A DNA stretch of 36,321 bases from Streptomyces griseoluteus (GTDB lineage: Bacteria; Actinomycetota; Actinomycetes; Streptomycetales; Streptomycetaceae): positions 1-36,321 of the forward strand of contig JOBE01000064.1 of assembly GCA_000717735.1 (NCBI GenBank). Direction: 5' to 3'. Position 1 is the stretch's first letter. Every line of letters starts with the position of its first letter. Positions 23,131 to 31,049 of the stretch are shown here, in pieces. The position numbers and the translations under genes were made by a program. The notes beneath the pieces were generated by a model. The model saw only the letters and a program-made list of their open reading frames with translations, searched no databases and was not told where the DNA came from.

Positions 23131-25233
23131 GTGACCACGCAGCCCCTCGCCGTCGGCGATCCGCTCCGGCTCGGCCCGTACCGCCTGCTCGGCGTCCTCG
23201 GCGAGGGCGGCATGGGCAAGGTGTACGTCGGCCGTGACGGCTCCGGCGCCCCCGCCGCCGTCAAGGTCCTCCGCCCCGAGCTCGCCCACGACCAGCATCT
23301 CGCCCAGCGCTTCGTCCGCGAGGCGGACATGGCGCGGGCCGTGACGAGCCGTGGCGTGGCCCGGGTCCTCGACGCGCAGACGGAGGGCGGGCGGCCGTGG
23401 ATCGCCGCCGAGTTCCTCGCGGGACCGACGCTGGACGTCGGCGTCCGCGAGCACGGGCCGATGGACGTGCCGACGGTCCGCGCCCTAGCCGCCCACCTCG
23501 CCCGCACCCTGCACGACATCCACGCCGCCGGGCTCGTCCACCGCGACCTCAAGCCCGCGAACATCGTGCTCACCTCGACCGGCCCGCGGATCATCGACTT
23601 CGGCATCGCCCGCCCCGAACACGGGCTCACCCTCACGACGACCGGTCAGATCCCGGTCACGCCGGGGTACGGGGCGCCGGAGCAGGTCCTCGGGCAGCGC
23701 GTCGGCCCGGCGTCGGACGTGTTCTCGCTCGGCGCGGTCCTCGCGTTCGCGGCGAGCGGCCGGCGCGCCTTCGACGCCGCCCATGTGGCGGCGGTGCAGT
23801 ACGAGGTCGTCCACGGCGCCCCGGACCTGAGCCTGGTACCGCCCGAGCTCCAGGAACTCATCGGCCCGTGCCTGGCGAAGGACCCGGCGTTCCGCCCGTC
23901 GCCGCCGCAGGTGGCCGAGGCCTTCGCCCCGCCGAAGGGCGCCGACCGCGCCTGGCGCAAGGGGCCGCTCGCCGAGGACATCAAGCGGCGCGAGACGGCC
24001 ACGAAGCGCCTCGCGGCCCCCGAGGAGACCGCCGTACCCGGCGCGAGGCCGTCCCGGCGCCGCTTCCTCACGGGCGCGGCCGTGGGCGTGGCGGTCCTGG
24101 GCGCGGGCGGCGGGGCGGGGGCCTGGTGGCTGAACAGGGAGACCGTGGAGAAGTCACCGACCGCCCACGTGCCGCCCGCCGTGCCGACGCCGGAGGCGGC
24201 CTTCGTGTCGATCATCGACAACCCGTACGGCAGGGCTCCCAAACCTCTGTGGGGGCCCCGGCAGGTCGCGGCGCCGAACGGCCCCGTACCGCTCCCTGTG
24301 AGGGATGTGGTGATCATGGAGGCGGCGGAGGGCGGGCTGCTCGCGCTGTCCGTGACGAACGGCAAGGAGCGGTGGCGGGCCAAGGAGATCGACGCCACCG
24401 CCGGGTTCGTCTCCGTCGCCGACCGGCTCGTGGTGGGCGTGGACAAGAGCGGCGTCGCGCACGCCTTCGTCGCCTCCACCGGGAAGCCCGTCTGGCAGAG
24501 CCAGAACGACGTCGACCACCTTCTGGCGGCCGACGACACCCACGTCTTCCTGGTGACCCTGAAGAACGAAGTCCGCGCGCTCGACGCCTGGACCCTCGCC
24601 ACGACGTGGACGCGCCCGATGCCGTCCCCCCGCTTCCCGACCGGCCAGGCGAAGGCCGCGGTGGGCAGGAAGCGGCTGGTGATCCACGGCAGGGACGGCC
24701 ATGTGACGGCGCTCTTCACGGAAACGGGCGAGGAGGACTGGGACGTCAAGAACCAGGGCACCGACGGGGAGATCCCGGTCCTCGGCGACAACATCGCCTA
24801 CCTGGGCGGCCCTGTGCTGATGGCTCGCCGGCTCGATCGTGGCGACTACCTGTGGGACCAGAAGGCCCCTGGGGACAACACCTGGGAAGCGGCGGCCACG
24901 GACGGCGACCACCTCATCGCCGTCGCGGACTACCACGTCTACCGCTACAGCACGATGCTTGACACTCACTTCCCCGTCTCGGACTGGTCCGCAATCATGG
25001 ACGGTCTGGGCGAGAGCGCAGGCCCTCGCAATCCCCCTGCTGTGGCGGGCACGACCGTCTGGGTGAGTTCACCCGACAACAGTCAGGTCGAGGTCCTTCA
25101 CAAGATCACCCACGACCGCCTCTTCATCGTGACGGTCCCGCGCGAGGGCGCCTACCAGCTGGCGGCCGCCGGCAACCGCGTCTTCATCGCCCGCGGCGGC
25201 CGGGTCTACGCCATGCCGGTCTACGGTCGTTGA
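23131..25233 (+). CDS. Transmembrane Ser/Thr protein kinase with PQQ-like propeller sensor (second)
   Basis: 700 residues, similar in layout to the preceding gene but clearly diverged. Intact kinase motifs: GEGGMG (24-29), AAVK with K45, HRDLKPAN (137-144), DFG (157-159), APEQ. The activation loop has TLTTTGQIPVTPGYG, a Thr-rich target for autophosphorylation. The linker ends in S308-R-R-R-F-L-T, a near-perfect twin-arginine (Tat) consensus, directly before the hydrophobic anchor (AAVGVAVLGAGGGAGAWWL). The outer part has PQQ-like repeats (LLALSVTNGKERWRA, HAFVASTGKPVWQS). GTG 23131 follows CCGGAAAG by about 11 nt and is 71 bp after the upstream stop. Paralogy suggests local duplication followed by divergence of the sensor. 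Confidence 0.92.
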   Translation: MTTQPLAVGDPLRLGPYRLLGVLGEGGMGKVYVGRDGSGAPAAVKVLRPELAHDQHLAQRFVREADMARAVTSRGVARVLDAQTEGGRPWIAAEFLAGPTLDVGVREHGPMDVPTVRALAAHLARTLHDIHAAGLVHRDLKPANIVLTSTGPRIIDFGIARPEHGLTLTTTGQIPVTPGYGAPEQVLGQRVGPASDVFSLGAVLAFAASGRRAFDAAHVAAVQYEVVHGAPDLSLVPPELQELIGPCLAKDPAFRPSPPQVAEAFAPPKGADRAWRKGPLAEDIKRRETATKRLAAPEETAVPGARPSRRRFLTGAAVGVAVLGAGGGAGAWWLNRETVEKSPTAHVPPAVPTPEAAFVSIIDNPYGRAPKPLWGPRQVAAPNGPVPLPVRDVVIMEAAEGGLLALSVTNGKERWRAKEIDATAGFVSVADRLVVGVDKSGVAHAFVASTGKPVWQSQNDVDHLLAADDTHVFLVTLKNEVRALDAWTLATTWTRPMPSPRFPTGQAKAAVGRKRLVIHGRDGHVTALFTETGEEDWDVKNQGTDGEIPVLGDNIAYLGGPVLMARRLDRGDYLWDQKAPGDNTWEAAATDGDHLIAVADYHVYRYSTMLDTHFPVSDWSAIMDGLGESAGPRNPPAVAGTTVWVSSPDNSQVEVLHKITHDRLFIVTVPREGAYQLAAAGNRVFIARGGRVYAMPVYGR

Positions 25234-25261
25234 ACCGGGCTCGCCCGGCTCAAACTCTCCA

Positions 25262-25290
25262 CCTCGTGCCGGTAAGCCCCCGGCACGAGG
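25262..25290. terminator. Bidirectional 11-bp hairpin terminator
   Basis: cctcgtgccgg (25262-25272) pairs perfectly with ccggcacgagg (25280-25290) with a 7-nt loop. It fills the 59-bp space between the convergent second kinase and mycosin genes and ends 3 bp from the mycosin stop. Confidence 0.85.
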
Positions 25291-25292
25291 GC

Positions 25293-26537
25293 TCAGCCGC
25301 GCCTGGACCGGAGTACGGGGACGGCGACAGCGGCACCGATCAGGACGGCCGCGCCGATGCCGAGGCCGACCCAGAGGCCGGTGTTGCCGCCCTCGTCCTC
25401 GGCCGCGACGGGGCCGGGCACGGGAGCGGGGGTCTCGGAGGCGTCGGCCGGAGCCGGATCCGCAGACGGCAGCTCGCCGGCCGTCGGTGTCGGGGTGGCG
25501 GTGGCGATCTCGGTGAGGTCGTCGATCGGCCGGACGTCGGCCGGGCCGGGGTCACCGGGCGTCTTCAGCATACGGAGCGGGCGGATGGCACCGTAGCCGA
25601 TGAAGTCACTGCGCTTGGGACCCTCGGTCGGCGAGGAGATGGTGTTGAGCATGACCTTCAGGACCTGGTTGTTGGTCCAGTCGGGGTGCTTCGACCACAC
25701 GAGCGCGGCCGCGGCGGAAGCGAGAGCGGATGCGTCACTGGTGCCGGTGGACGTGCAGATGCCGGTGCCACATGCGGCGACCATGTCACTGCCAGGGGCC
25801 GCAATGTCGACCTGGGGACCGATCTGGGACATGGGAACGTGCTTCACCTTCTGGTCGACGGCACCGACACCGACGACACCAGGAGTCGCCCCCGGGTATT
25901 CCAGCTTGTTGCTCTTGTCTCCGGTGTTGCCGACAGCGGCGAAGACCAACGCACCCTTGTCGAGGGCGTACTTCACGGCATCGGTGAGCTGCTGCGAGCC
26001 AGTCGTGACACCCTGAGAGATGTTGATGACCTTCGCCCCGGCATCGGCGGCGAAGCGGATCGCCTCGGGCATGTACCTGTTGAACTCACGGTCGGCCTGG
26101 GCCTGGCTCTTGTTCCCACCGCCTGATCCCGGCACACGCACGGGGAGGATCTTGGCTCCCGGAGCCAGCCCGAAAGCACCGTTGCCACCGTCAGCCTCGC
26201 CAGTACCCGCGATGAGACCGGCCATGCCGGTGCCGTGGCCCGTGTAGTCGGTGAACTCGTCGCCCTCTTCGTCCGGGGCGAGATCCTTGCCCTTGAGGAT
26301 CTGTCCCCTCAAGTCCGGGTTCCTTTGGTCCACACCACTGTCGATCACGGCGACGGTGACGCCCTTGCCTGTACTGAGCTGCCAGATCTTCTCGGCGCCC
26401 ATCGCGGTCAGGTGCCACTGACGGTCGCGGACGCCCTCCGCATGGGCCGGAGCGGAAGCGATGCCCACCAGCAGCATCCCCAAGGCGGCCGAGGCGGTGA
26501 CTCGGGCACGACTCCGTCGAATACTGCTGGTACGCAT
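25293..26537 (-). CDS. Mycosin-type S8 subtilase (type VII secretion-associated)
   Basis: 414 residues: a Sec signal peptide (MRTSSIRRSRARVTASAALG, ending near AHA at 31-33), a subtilisin-like domain, a Pro/Ala/Thr-rich linker and a C-terminal membrane helix (about 388-410) followed by RSRRG. The catalytic triad is visible as D66 (VIDSGVD), H101 (TGHGTGMAG) and S267 (GTSDAS, where many subtilases have GTSMA), with the oxyanion N204 (AVGNTG). This is the MycP layout: cell-surface protease anchored at its C-terminus. In ESX systems MycP stabilises the secretion complex and can cleave substrates. ATG 26537 is preceded by GAGGAAG. It is the last gene of a leftward operon, 23 bp after the WXG/PPE-like gene; no Ecc core genes are in the window. 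Confidence 0.92.
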   Translation of the reverse strand: MRTSSIRRSRARVTASAALGMLLVGIASAPAHAEGVRDRQWHLTAMGAEKIWQLSTGKGVTVAVIDSGVDQRNPDLRGQILKGKDLAPDEEGDEFTDYTGHGTGMAGLIAGTGEADGGNGAFGLAPGAKILPVRVPGSGGGNKSQAQADREFNRYMPEAIRFAADAGAKVINISQGVTTGSQQLTDAVKYALDKGALVFAAVGNTGDKSNKLEYPGATPGVVGVGAVDQKVKHVPMSQIGPQVDIAAPGSDMVAACGTGICTSTGTSDASALASAAAALVWSKHPDWTNNQVLKVMLNTISSPTEGPKRSDFIGYGAIRPLRMLKTPGDPGPADVRPIDDLTEIATATPTPTAGELPSADPAPADASETPAPVPGPVAAEDEGGNTGLWVGLGIGAAVLIGAAVAVPVLRSRRG

Positions 26538-26560
26538 CTGCTTCCGCTTCCTCGCGCTGA

Positions 26561-28090
26561 TCAGTCGATGACGGGCGGGGCTACGCGGCGGTTGCCCTGC
26601 TGCCAGGTCTCCTCGTCCTCGACAAGGTAGTCGGGACGCTCTCCGTTCTGCTCCTCACGGTCACCGGACCGCGGGGAGCCGCCGCGCACGAGGCCGGAGC
26701 CACCCGGCGTGAACGGTCGCGCGCCACCAGCGCCACCCGCGGCTCCGGCGCGCTGCGCCTTGCCGCCGACGACTCCGCCGGTCTCACCGGCGAGACGGCG
26801 TCCGCCGCTGATGCCGCTCTGGCCGGCGCCCATGGCACCGCCCATCGGGCCGCCCATGCCGCCGCCCATGGGGGCGCGGCCGACGCCGGAGCCGTTGCGC
26901 CCGCCGGGCTCGGTGCCGATGACGGTGCTGCGCGGGATGCCCGTCGTGGGACGGCCCGTCTGAGGAACCTGACGGCCGCCGCTGATGCCCTCACGGGGGC
27001 CGCCCAGCGGGCCGGGCATGCCCGGGAGGCCTCGCGGGCCGGTGGTCATCGGGTTGCGCGTGCCGCCGGTGACGGGGCCGGTGGGACGCACGGGGGCCTG
27101 ACCTCCCTTCCCCGTGAAGGGCGGAACGCCGGTGGTCGTCACGAACGGAGGCGTACCGCCGTCCGGCTTGGTGATCGGCGGCGTCGTGCCTGGGGTCTGC
27201 GTCGTCGGACCGGGTGTGGTCGGCGGCGTCAGGGTCTCGACGCTGTCGATGCCGAGGTCCACGGGGACGTCGGGCCTGGCTTCGGGGCGGATGACGTGCG
27301 TCGGACCGCTCTTGTCCTGCGAGGGCGGGACGGTGTGCGTGTCCGGCGTGGTGCGCGAATCCGGTTGCGAGATGGTGGTGCGCGTCCCCGCGCCCGTTTC
27401 CGCGCCTGTCCCTGTCGAATAGCTTCCGCTCTTCGACGAGGGGCCGACAGACCCTCCGCTTCGGCGCTCGTTCGCGCTCGCCGGGACGAAATCCCCCGGC
27501 GGCGGCGGGAACGTCGGCGGCTGGGCGCTCGTCATGTGGAAGCTGGACCAGTAGTACGCGGACGAGAGCTTCACCATCTCCGTCTCCGCCGCCTGCTTGG
27601 TCGCCGCCTCCTTGGCCAGAATCGCCTGGAGGTCCTCGCTGGCGGAGATCGACCGCTGGGCGTCACCGGCGACCTTCGCCGAATCGGGGTCGTTGCGGTA
27701 CTTCTGCGCGGCCGCCAGGTTCGCCTTGGCCGACTCGTGGGAGGTGTAACGAGGCATGGCGCTCTTGGCGCTGGCAATGGCCGACGCCGTCTTGTGCATC
27801 TCCACGGCCCCGTTGCCGCTGTAGTCGCTGAGCGCCCTGGTGGAACTCACCACGCCGTCAGCCCACTTGTTGAAGGCCTGCTCCGCTTCGCCCTTCCAGT
27901 CCACTCGAAGTGATCGGCTCTTGAGCTTCTCCGCGATGTCATCCAGCTGTTCGGCCGCTGCCTGCAAGCGGTCGGCCGCGATCCTCACACCGGATTCGCT
28001 GGCTTCGTCCAGCCAATCCAGCATCTGCTGGTGCGACATGGCGCTGAAATCGGTGGTACCGCCGCCTCCGCCGCCCTCTGCTGGCCTCAT
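26561..28090 (-). CDS. WXG/PPE-like protein with Pro/Gly-rich tail
   Basis: 509 residues, no signal peptide. An N-terminal helical domain of about 190 residues contains W65-K66-G67 (RVDWKGEAEQAFNKWAD), the WXG100 turn, and long coiled helices, resembling mycobacterial PPE or large WXG100 proteins. A linker QPPTFPPPPGDFVP leads to a disordered tail rich in Thr, Pro and Gly with GMGGPMGGAMGAGQSG-type runs and an acidic end (DEETWQQGNRR). Probably a secreted or surface structural substrate of a type VII system. ATG 28090 has GAGG about 7 nt upstream. It lies between the small WXG-like gene (45 bp upstream) and the mycosin (23 bp downstream). Confidence 0.8.
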   Translation of the reverse strand: MRPAEGGGGGGTTDFSAMSHQQMLDWLDEASESGVRIAADRLQAAAEQLDDIAEKLKSRSLRVDWKGEAEQAFNKWADGVVSSTRALSDYSGNGAVEMHKTASAIASAKSAMPRYTSHESAKANLAAAQKYRNDPDSAKVAGDAQRSISASEDLQAILAKEAATKQAAETEMVKLSSAYYWSSFHMTSAQPPTFPPPPGDFVPASANERRSGGSVGPSSKSGSYSTGTGAETGAGTRTTISQPDSRTTPDTHTVPPSQDKSGPTHVIRPEARPDVPVDLGIDSVETLTPPTTPGPTTQTPGTTPPITKPDGGTPPFVTTTGVPPFTGKGGQAPVRPTGPVTGGTRNPMTTGPRGLPGMPGPLGGPREGISGGRQVPQTGRPTTGIPRSTVIGTEPGGRNGSGVGRAPMGGGMGGPMGGAMGAGQSGISGGRRLAGETGGVVGGKAQRAGAAGGAGGARPFTPGGSGLVRGGSPRSGDREEQNGERPDYLVEDEETWQQGNRRVAPPVID

Positions 28091-28135
28091 CCTTCGCCTC
28101 TTCCCCGTGTCCCCGACATTCCGTCCACGCCCGCC

Positions 28136-28606
28136 CTACTGGTAGCCGCCGCCTTCGTCGCCCGTCCGATCCTTGCCGGTCTCGGGGATGCGGCCGGCCT
28201 CGCGGTCCGCCTTCGCCTTGGCGTCCTCGGTCCGCTGGTGAATGCCGATCATCTTCTGCTTGATGTCGTCGTCCATCTGCTGGAAGCCGTCCTTGGACGC
28301 GACGACCGCGATGCCAAGGCCCTCCAGGCAGTCCTGCAGCAGTCCGGAGAGCTCCGTCAACTGCCTGAGGACGGTCTCGTACGAGGTGTAGATGCCCGTC
28401 GCCTCGCCCCAGGCCGCACCACCGCCGCCGAACTTGGTGCGCGACAACGGGTCGCTCTTCATCTTGCCCGGGCCGGCCTCCGAGGAGGTGAGCATCTCGA
28501 TCAGGCCGTCGATGCCCGCCTTGAACTCCGACATGGATTCCGTGTTGTAGAGCACGGCCTCCCTGCTCATGGCGCGCATCCCTGCCCCGTCCATATAGGC
28601 TTCCAC
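28136..28606 (-). CDS. Small helical WXG100-like protein
   Basis: 156 residues without signal peptide. A helix-turn-helix hairpin is predicted around GGGGAAWGEATGIYTSYETV, with a W-G-E turn at about 66-68, and LTELSGLLQDCLEGLGIAVV in a second helix, followed by a charged, Lys/Glu/Gly tail. It fits an ESX/WXG100 or EspB-like partner of the downstream WXG/PPE-like protein. GTG 28606 has GGAGGAG 8 nt upstream; later in-frame ATGs exist but lack a ribosome-binding site. It is the first gene of the operon ending in the mycosin. Confidence 0.75.
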   Translation of the reverse strand: MEAYMDGAGMRAMSREAVLYNTESMSEFKAGIDGLIEMLTSSEAGPGKMKSDPLSRTKFGGGGAAWGEATGIYTSYETVLRQLTELSGLLQDCLEGLGIAVVASKDGFQQMDDDIKQKMIGIHQRTEDAKAKADREAGRIPETGKDRTGDEGGGYQ

Positions 28607-28697
28607 GCTCGCGCTCCTCCCCCGTTGAACACCCGTGCGGCACTGCCAAGTCTAGAAGTTCACTGTAGTTGGGAACGACGACAGTGCGCACCCCGGG

Positions 28698-28711
28698 GTT
28701 GCACAAGCAAC
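28698..28711 (-). terminator. Short hairpin after the molybdopterin subunit gene
   Basis: gttgc (28698-28702) and gcaac (28707-28711) enclose acaa, 14 nt after the stop of the molybdoenzyme operon. The stem is only 5 bp. The same 118-bp gap must hold the promoter of the WXG-like operon; TAGACT near 28650 on the minus strand is a possible -10. Confidence 0.3.
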
Positions 28712-28724
28712 GGACATCACATGG

Positions 28725-31049
28725 TTACGAATTGGGCACGGCGACGGCGGCCTGGGGGCGGATCGGGAGGCGGTTGACCGGGCGTCCGGTCGCCGCGCGT
28801 ACCGCTGAGGCCACTGCGGCGGGTGAGGTGACGACGGGGATCGCGCTCGCCGCCTTGGCGCCGAAGGGGGCCACCACGTCGCGTTCCTCGACGAGTTTCA
28901 CGATGCGAATGTCCGGGGCATCCAGGGATGTCGGAAGTGCGTAGCCCGTGAAGTCGGGGTGCCGGACGAGGCCTCGGGCGGTGCGGAGGTTCTCCGTGAG
29001 GGCCGCGCCGACGCCCTGGGTGACGCCCGCCTCGATGCGGGCGGTGAGCTGGGCCGGGTTGAGGATCCGGCCGACGTCCTGGGCGACGGCCATCTCCACG
29101 ACGCGCACGGCGCCGAGTTCGATGTCCACGTCTACCACCGCGCGGATCGCGCAGAACGCGAGGCCGACGAACGCGTCGCCCTGGCCCGAGTCGTCGAGCG
29201 GCTCGGTGGGGTGGGGGCGGCACTGGGCGGTGGCCCACAGTTCCTTGCCGTCCATCGCCTCGGTGACCGTCGTCGACAGGACCCCGTCGTACGAGGTGAT
29301 CTTGCCGTCGGTGATCTGGAGGAGCTCCGTCGACATGCCGAACTGGTGGGCCAGCGGCTGGAGGAGCTGCGTGCGCACCATCTTCGCGGCCCGCTCCACC
29401 GCCCCGCCCGAGACCCAGGTGTGACGGCCGTGCGCGGCCGGCCCCGCCGGGGGCTGGTCGGTGTCGACGGGGGCGACGTGGACCTCGTCGATCCCGAGGG
29501 TGTCCTGCACGATCTGCCGGGCGAGCGTCGAGAAGCCCGAACCGGTGTCCACCGCCGAGCAGATGACCGTGGCCACGCCGTCCTGGACCCGTACGGTCGC
29601 CGTGGACACCTCGTCGGTGCCCTCCGCGCCGAGCATGTGCACCATGCCGAGCGCGTATCCCACTCCCCGCCGCACCGCGCCGGGTTCGCCCGCGCCCTCG
29701 GGGCCGCCGGGCAGCAGCCACTCGCCTTCCGGGGTGTCCTTGGGGAGGGCGGGAAGGGGGAAGTCGCGTACGGCGGCGAGGAGTTCGGCCACGGGGGCCG
29801 GGCAGGTGACCGTCTGGCCGGTGGGCAGGATGTCGCCGGTCGCCATGACGTTCCGCATGCGCAGCTCGGCCGGGTCCACGCCCAGTTTCGCCGCGAGTTT
29901 GTCCATCTGCGCCTCGTACGCCGCGCAGACCTGCATCGCGCCCTCGCCCCGCACATGGCCGGACGGCGGGTTGTTCGTACGGACCGCCCAGCCCTCGACG
30001 AAGGCGTGCGGCACGACGTACGGGCCGCAGGCGAAGGCCACGGCCGCCGCGAGGGACTCGGACGAGGAGTCGGCGTACGCGCCCGCGTCGAGCAGGATCT
30101 GCGCCTCCACCTTCACCAGGCGCCCTTCCGCGTCCGCGTGGTGGCGGTAGCGCAGCAGGGTGGGGTGGCGGTGGGCGTGGCCGAGGAAGGACTCCTCGCG
30201 GGTGGCGGTGAGCTTGACCGGGCAGCCGGTGCGCAGCGCGAGCAGACCCAGCGGGATCTGGAACCCCGGGTCCTCGCGGTCGCCGGTGGCGCCGGGCACT
30301 CCGGTGACGACCAGCTTGACCTGCTCGGGCGGCAGGCCGAAGCAGGCGGCGGCCAGGTCCCGGTCGGTGTGCGGGTCGGTGGAGGCGGTGTAGATCTCGA
30401 CGCCGCCGTCGGGGCGCGGTACGGCGAGGCCCGCCTCCGCGCCGATCGGCGCCGGGTCCTGGCGCCCGATCCGGTACAGGCCCTCGACGACGACCTCCCC
30501 GGTCGCCTCCGGGTCGCCGAACCGCAGCGGGATGTGCCGGATCAGGTTTCCGTCGGGGTGCAGCGCCTCCGCCGCGAACGCCTTCTCCGGGTCGGTGACC
30601 GGGTCGAGGAGTTCGTACTCGACGCTGATCGCGGCGGCGGCGAGGCGTGCCGTGTCGGGGTGGTCGGCGGCGACGGCGGCGAGCGCCTCGCCGTGGTGCC
30701 GGACCAGCTCGGAGGCGAACACCGGCCGGTCGGCGACCTGCCGGCCGTACGTCGCCGCGCCGGGCACGTCGGCGGCCGTCACCACGGCCCGTACGCCCGG
30801 CATCGCGGTCGCGGCGCTCGTGTCGACGGACACGATGCGGGCGTGCGGGTGCGGGGAGCGCAGGATCGCGGCCCAGAGCAGTCCCTCGGCCCACAGATCG
30901 GAGGCGTAAGGGAAGGTGCCCTCGGTCTTCGCCCGCGCCTCGGCCTGCGGGAGCGAGGTCCCGAGGCCGTGCGGCGCGGACGGCTCCTGGCCCGGGGAGC
31001 CGGGGAGGTCCGGAGCCGTGGGAACGGCGGTGGTCGCGTCGCTGCTCAC
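28725..31049 (-). CDS. Xanthine-dehydrogenase-family molybdopterin subunit, missing hallmark residues
   Basis: 774 residues with the aldehyde oxidase/xanthine dehydrogenase a/b-hammerhead domain (GTFPYASDLWAEGLLWAAIL, then SPHPHARI) and the large Mo-pterin-binding domain. Fold landmarks are clear (PHTDRDLAAACFGLPPEQV, SGHVRGEGAMQVCAAYE, RIEAGVTQGVGAALTE), but several family hallmarks differ: the usual GQG is GSG in SAVDTGSGFSTL, FRGFG is VRGEG, and the catalytic Glu of the C-terminal GAKxxGEP motif is A736 in GAKAASAIP. I therefore hesitate to call it an active purine hydroxylase; it may use another substrate or mechanism. GTG 31049 overlaps the Fe-S subunit stop by 4 nt, so all three subunits are translationally coupled. 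Confidence 0.85.
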   Translation of the reverse strand: MSSDATTAVPTAPDLPGSPGQEPSAPHGLGTSLPQAEARAKTEGTFPYASDLWAEGLLWAAILRSPHPHARIVSVDTSAATAMPGVRAVVTAADVPGAATYGRQVADRPVFASELVRHHGEALAAVAADHPDTARLAAAAISVEYELLDPVTDPEKAFAAEALHPDGNLIRHIPLRFGDPEATGEVVVEGLYRIGRQDPAPIGAEAGLAVPRPDGGVEIYTASTDPHTDRDLAAACFGLPPEQVKLVVTGVPGATGDREDPGFQIPLGLLALRTGCPVKLTATREESFLGHAHRHPTLLRYRHHADAEGRLVKVEAQILLDAGAYADSSSESLAAAVAFACGPYVVPHAFVEGWAVRTNNPPSGHVRGEGAMQVCAAYEAQMDKLAAKLGVDPAELRMRNVMATGDILPTGQTVTCPAPVAELLAAVRDFPLPALPKDTPEGEWLLPGGPEGAGEPGAVRRGVGYALGMVHMLGAEGTDEVSTATVRVQDGVATVICSAVDTGSGFSTLARQIVQDTLGIDEVHVAPVDTDQPPAGPAAHGRHTWVSGGAVERAAKMVRTQLLQPLAHQFGMSTELLQITDGKITSYDGVLSTTVTEAMDGKELWATAQCRPHPTEPLDDSGQGDAFVGLAFCAIRAVVDVDIELGAVRVVEMAVAQDVGRILNPAQLTARIEAGVTQGVGAALTENLRTARGLVRHPDFTGYALPTSLDAPDIRIVKLVEERDVVAPFGAKAASAIPVVTSPAAVASAVRAATGRPVNRLPIRPQAAVAVPNS

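Noticed and set aside
15923..28606. A complete type VII secretion system
   Set aside because: Only a mycosin and substrate-like helical proteins are present; no FtsK/SpoIIIE-type EccC, EccB, EccD or EccE can be found on either strand.
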